From Lojkania enalia (lineage: Eukaryota > Ascomycota > Dothideomycetes > Pleosporales), in assembly GCA_010094045.1 (NCBI GenBank), contig ML986602.1, positions 1 through 64,000 of the forward strand: DNA of 64,000 nucleotides, read 5' to 3'. A model generated the notes under the pieces. The model did no database searches. It was not told the origin of the DNA and was given only the letters and a program-made list of their open reading frames with translations. A program made the translations under genes and the position numbers. Shown here piece after piece: positions 62,008 through 64,000 of this stretch (within the stretch, counting starts at the first letter, position 1; each line of letters begins with the position of its first letter).

Positions 62008-63199
62008 CTAATACTTGTGTGTTGCTAACGGTCCACATGGTCCAGCCTCTGTCTCCTCCGCGGTTCTCTCTTCACTTCCTTGTCGTCGGGCCGCCTCCGC
62101 TTCCGCTCTCTCTTCAGCTACCCACTGCGCTTCCTTGGCCAAATCCATAATCGACATGACGGGAAACATCAAGACATGACTAATCTTAATGTTCACATGG
62201 ATCCGCCCCTGAATCCAATCTCGACCTAGAGGGCCTCGTCTTGCACTGTATAGTCCGAATTGCATTCTTTTGTCGGCCTTGTTCTCTGATCTTCAAACTT
62301 TCGTTCCACAAATGTGCCGGCCTCGTTCCATTCTGTCAATCCAATCAGATCTAGAATCTTTCCGAATGACTTTGGCACAGTGCCCGGATCAGGGACTGTG
62401 TGTGCAGGACATTTAGTTCAAGCTGTGGAGTAAAGAAGTCCCTATTATATAGATACCACGCTACGCACTACGCTAGTCCTCGCGCGTCCAAGCCACTTGG
62501 AATGCATTTCAGCCCTTTAATGAGATCACCAAAGTTCTGCCCAATAAATCCTTGCATCACCGTAGTCTTGCAAGGAATCAAGTGGTCCGTGTTCTGATTG
62601 CGCTGCGGCTTCGCAGTAAAGTTATGAATGTTTACCCGGCGTTCGCCAAGGACCTCGCTGGCCGCACATTCCAGGTAGGCTTTCATTATGTTTGTTGAGA
62701 CGGAGCGTCCAGTTCGTCCATAGAACCATGACTGTAAGCGAGTCAGTACATCTTTGCATCTTCGTTTAAGTACCATGTACCTGTATCGCAAGAATACCCT
62801 TAGGACCGTGCTTGTTATTGAGGAGTCGGAGCCCGACGCCGCCCCCTCGAACATGATGCGGGTAAAATGCCTGCGAGAAGAGTTCAGTTAATATTCAGTG
62901 AATAGTGCGGGAGATAGCTCGACTCACTAATATCTCCTTCGCCGAGATGGGTACTCCGGGTGGGCAATTCGCATCCATGGGCACAACCTCACGGAACCAT
63001 TGCCACGAGCTAAGATCCCCGACCGTCTTGTCTGCACCACGGAGCGACCTCCGAACCTTAAGCATATCAAATCGCGCGTTTCGTCAAACTATGGGCGCTC
63101 AAATAACTGAATCTCTAGATCATAAGAAACCATTACCGTAGGCGCTCGCGGAAAGGTCGACGCAGTAGGCCGCTCTAGTGCCTGCTGTACACGCACCAT
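62008..63199 (-). pseudogene. Hypothetical protein gene, broken by a stop and frameshifts
   Basis: The 5' part splices cleanly: exons (minus) 63199-63137, 63056-62928, 62870-62781 and 62731-62468 (introns 80, 57 and 49 bp) encode 181 residues with blocks SSWQWFREVVPMDANCPPG, AFYPHHVRGGGVGLRLLNN and LGERRVNIHNFTAK. A TAG at 62468-62470 follows GLDARGLA, yet the same frame goes on with CVAWYLYNRDFFTPQLELNV. Two shifts, one near a CACACA run (about 62400) and one near 62235, lead into VPDPGTVPKSFGKILDLIGL and then DWIQGRIHVNIKISHVLMFP, ending at 62008. I do not recognise the family. The first 181 residues could still be a shortened working protein. Confidence 0.55.
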
Positions 63200-64000
63200 A
63201 TTCTTTCCAAATTACATAGATACTACTAGGCCTATTTGTTCCCACTCTCTGCTCCCGCTTTCCGAGACTTCTGCAAAGGTTTCGATGGCAAAAGCTCTAG
63301 ATGATCCAGTGCGGCTAGTATAGGAAGCCATATATTGTTTCTTATGAGAGCTGGTAACGGAACGTACTACGTGGTAGGTCTTCGGTATTTTAGCGCTATT
63401 GTCATGCTGGTATATGTAGCCTTTGCCATAGACCCCGGATTCCTTGTACCTGTGGCAAGGATGCTGGTGATCGCGTGCGTTCTACGCGTTGTGACGGCTT
63501 TGGTCCCCGCCTTGACACGTTAGTAGCACCGCTAAACTAGACGATGACGTCTCAATGACCGACAAGATCTTCTGCTCCAATCTAATTTACTCTGCCGCAG
63601 AAACCGGGAGCTGGGGCAGTCTTATTTTACTAGACGAAGTGTCAAGGGTCAGCAGCGTAGCATCCAACGTCAGAAGGGTCCAGGTGACCTTCCCATCTCC
63701 ATTCTTTGCACCACCGTCTCTACCCACAGTCTTATTGTGTGCAACACCTTCATTCCCATCCCTCCACTTCCGCTTCTTGACCCTCCTCTTCTTCCTAAAC
63801 ACACCCACCATGATATCCTCCAATTGATCCCATATCACCTAATCCTCGGGACTATCTTCAAAGTCAGCTGCTCGTTAGACACCCGTCCGGTACCGCCGAG
63901 CGCTCTTCAGAGGCACGTATCTCGAGTATCGCTGCGGATGCGCTGCACGTAAGAGAATATCGTCGGGTTTTGTGATATAAGTTATCTCGTAGGTACGGGC
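63200..64000. other. Right edge, no gene recognised
   Basis: Short frames only; 63335-63523 (+, 62 codons) is hydrophobic but has no motif or partner exon that I can support. Confidence 0.5.

Noticed and set aside
1..64000. CRISPR array or bacterial operon structure
   Set aside because: The window is eukaryotic; the regular repeats found are LTRs, transposon ends and a short degenerate tandem repeat.

Overview
The window is nuclear DNA from a filamentous ascomycete (Pezizomycotina). The evidence is short introns of about 46-90 bp with GTATGT-like donors, a sporulation PH-domain gene of the Spo71 family, STAND and PigL_N-type proteins, and heavy C-to-T/G-to-A decay of repeats typical of repeat-induced point mutation (RIP). 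I cannot fix the order; Leotiomycetes is only a guess.

Positions 1 to about 29,820 are an AT-rich, RIP-wrecked block with no intact gene. Its nesting can be read almost to the base. A Fot1/pogo-type DNA transposon (C, 4195-29201, native size about 1.85 kb) was hit by a second Fot1-type element (D, 18015-19863), a Gypsy element with 540-bp LTRs (E, 21704-29179) and a Gypsy element with 205-bp LTRs (B, 4320-17022). B was in turn split in its reverse transcriptase by a 7,191-bp chromovirus (A2, 7322-14512, 279-bp LTRs, target duplication GTAAT). A second copy of that chromovirus (A1) runs off the left edge in the opposite orientation and cuts another Fot1-like fragment (F). A 10-N gap at 20811-20820 is flanked by the same 1,106 bp on both sides, almost certainly an unmerged contig overlap. 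Three short solo LTRs of one more family lie at 29385-29555, 29662-29820 and 44210-44381; the last sits in the gene-rich half and is little mutated.

From about 29.8 kb the composition is normal. In order: a vacuolar iron/manganese transporter of the CCC1/VIT family (+) with a promoter that looks like a CBC-HapX-SreA iron-control site; a secreted MetX-type alpha/beta hydrolase (-); a 4.5-kb gene-poor stretch with a frameshifted remnant; a Spo71-like PH-domain protein (-, five exons); a membrane-protein pseudogene with five in-frame stops, all explicable by RIP-type transitions (+); an MFS sugar transporter (-, five exons); a 1,564-residue STAND NTPase with a Goodbye N-terminus and a ZZ zinc finger (-, seven exons); head-to-head with it a predicted pseudokinase with a PigL_N-like N-terminus (+); a Yvc1/TRPY vacuolar cation channel (-); eIF2-alpha (-, four exons); and a decayed hypothetical gene (-).

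Two groupings look functional. CCC1 and Yvc1 are both vacuolar metal/cation transporters but are not adjacent. The STAND NTPase and the pseudokinase are divergently arranged around a shared 1.37-kb intergenic region and both carry N-terminal domains typical of fungal NLR-like proteins. They are the best candidate here for an undescribed system, possibly a self/non-self or immune signalling pair, but that is inference from architecture and position.
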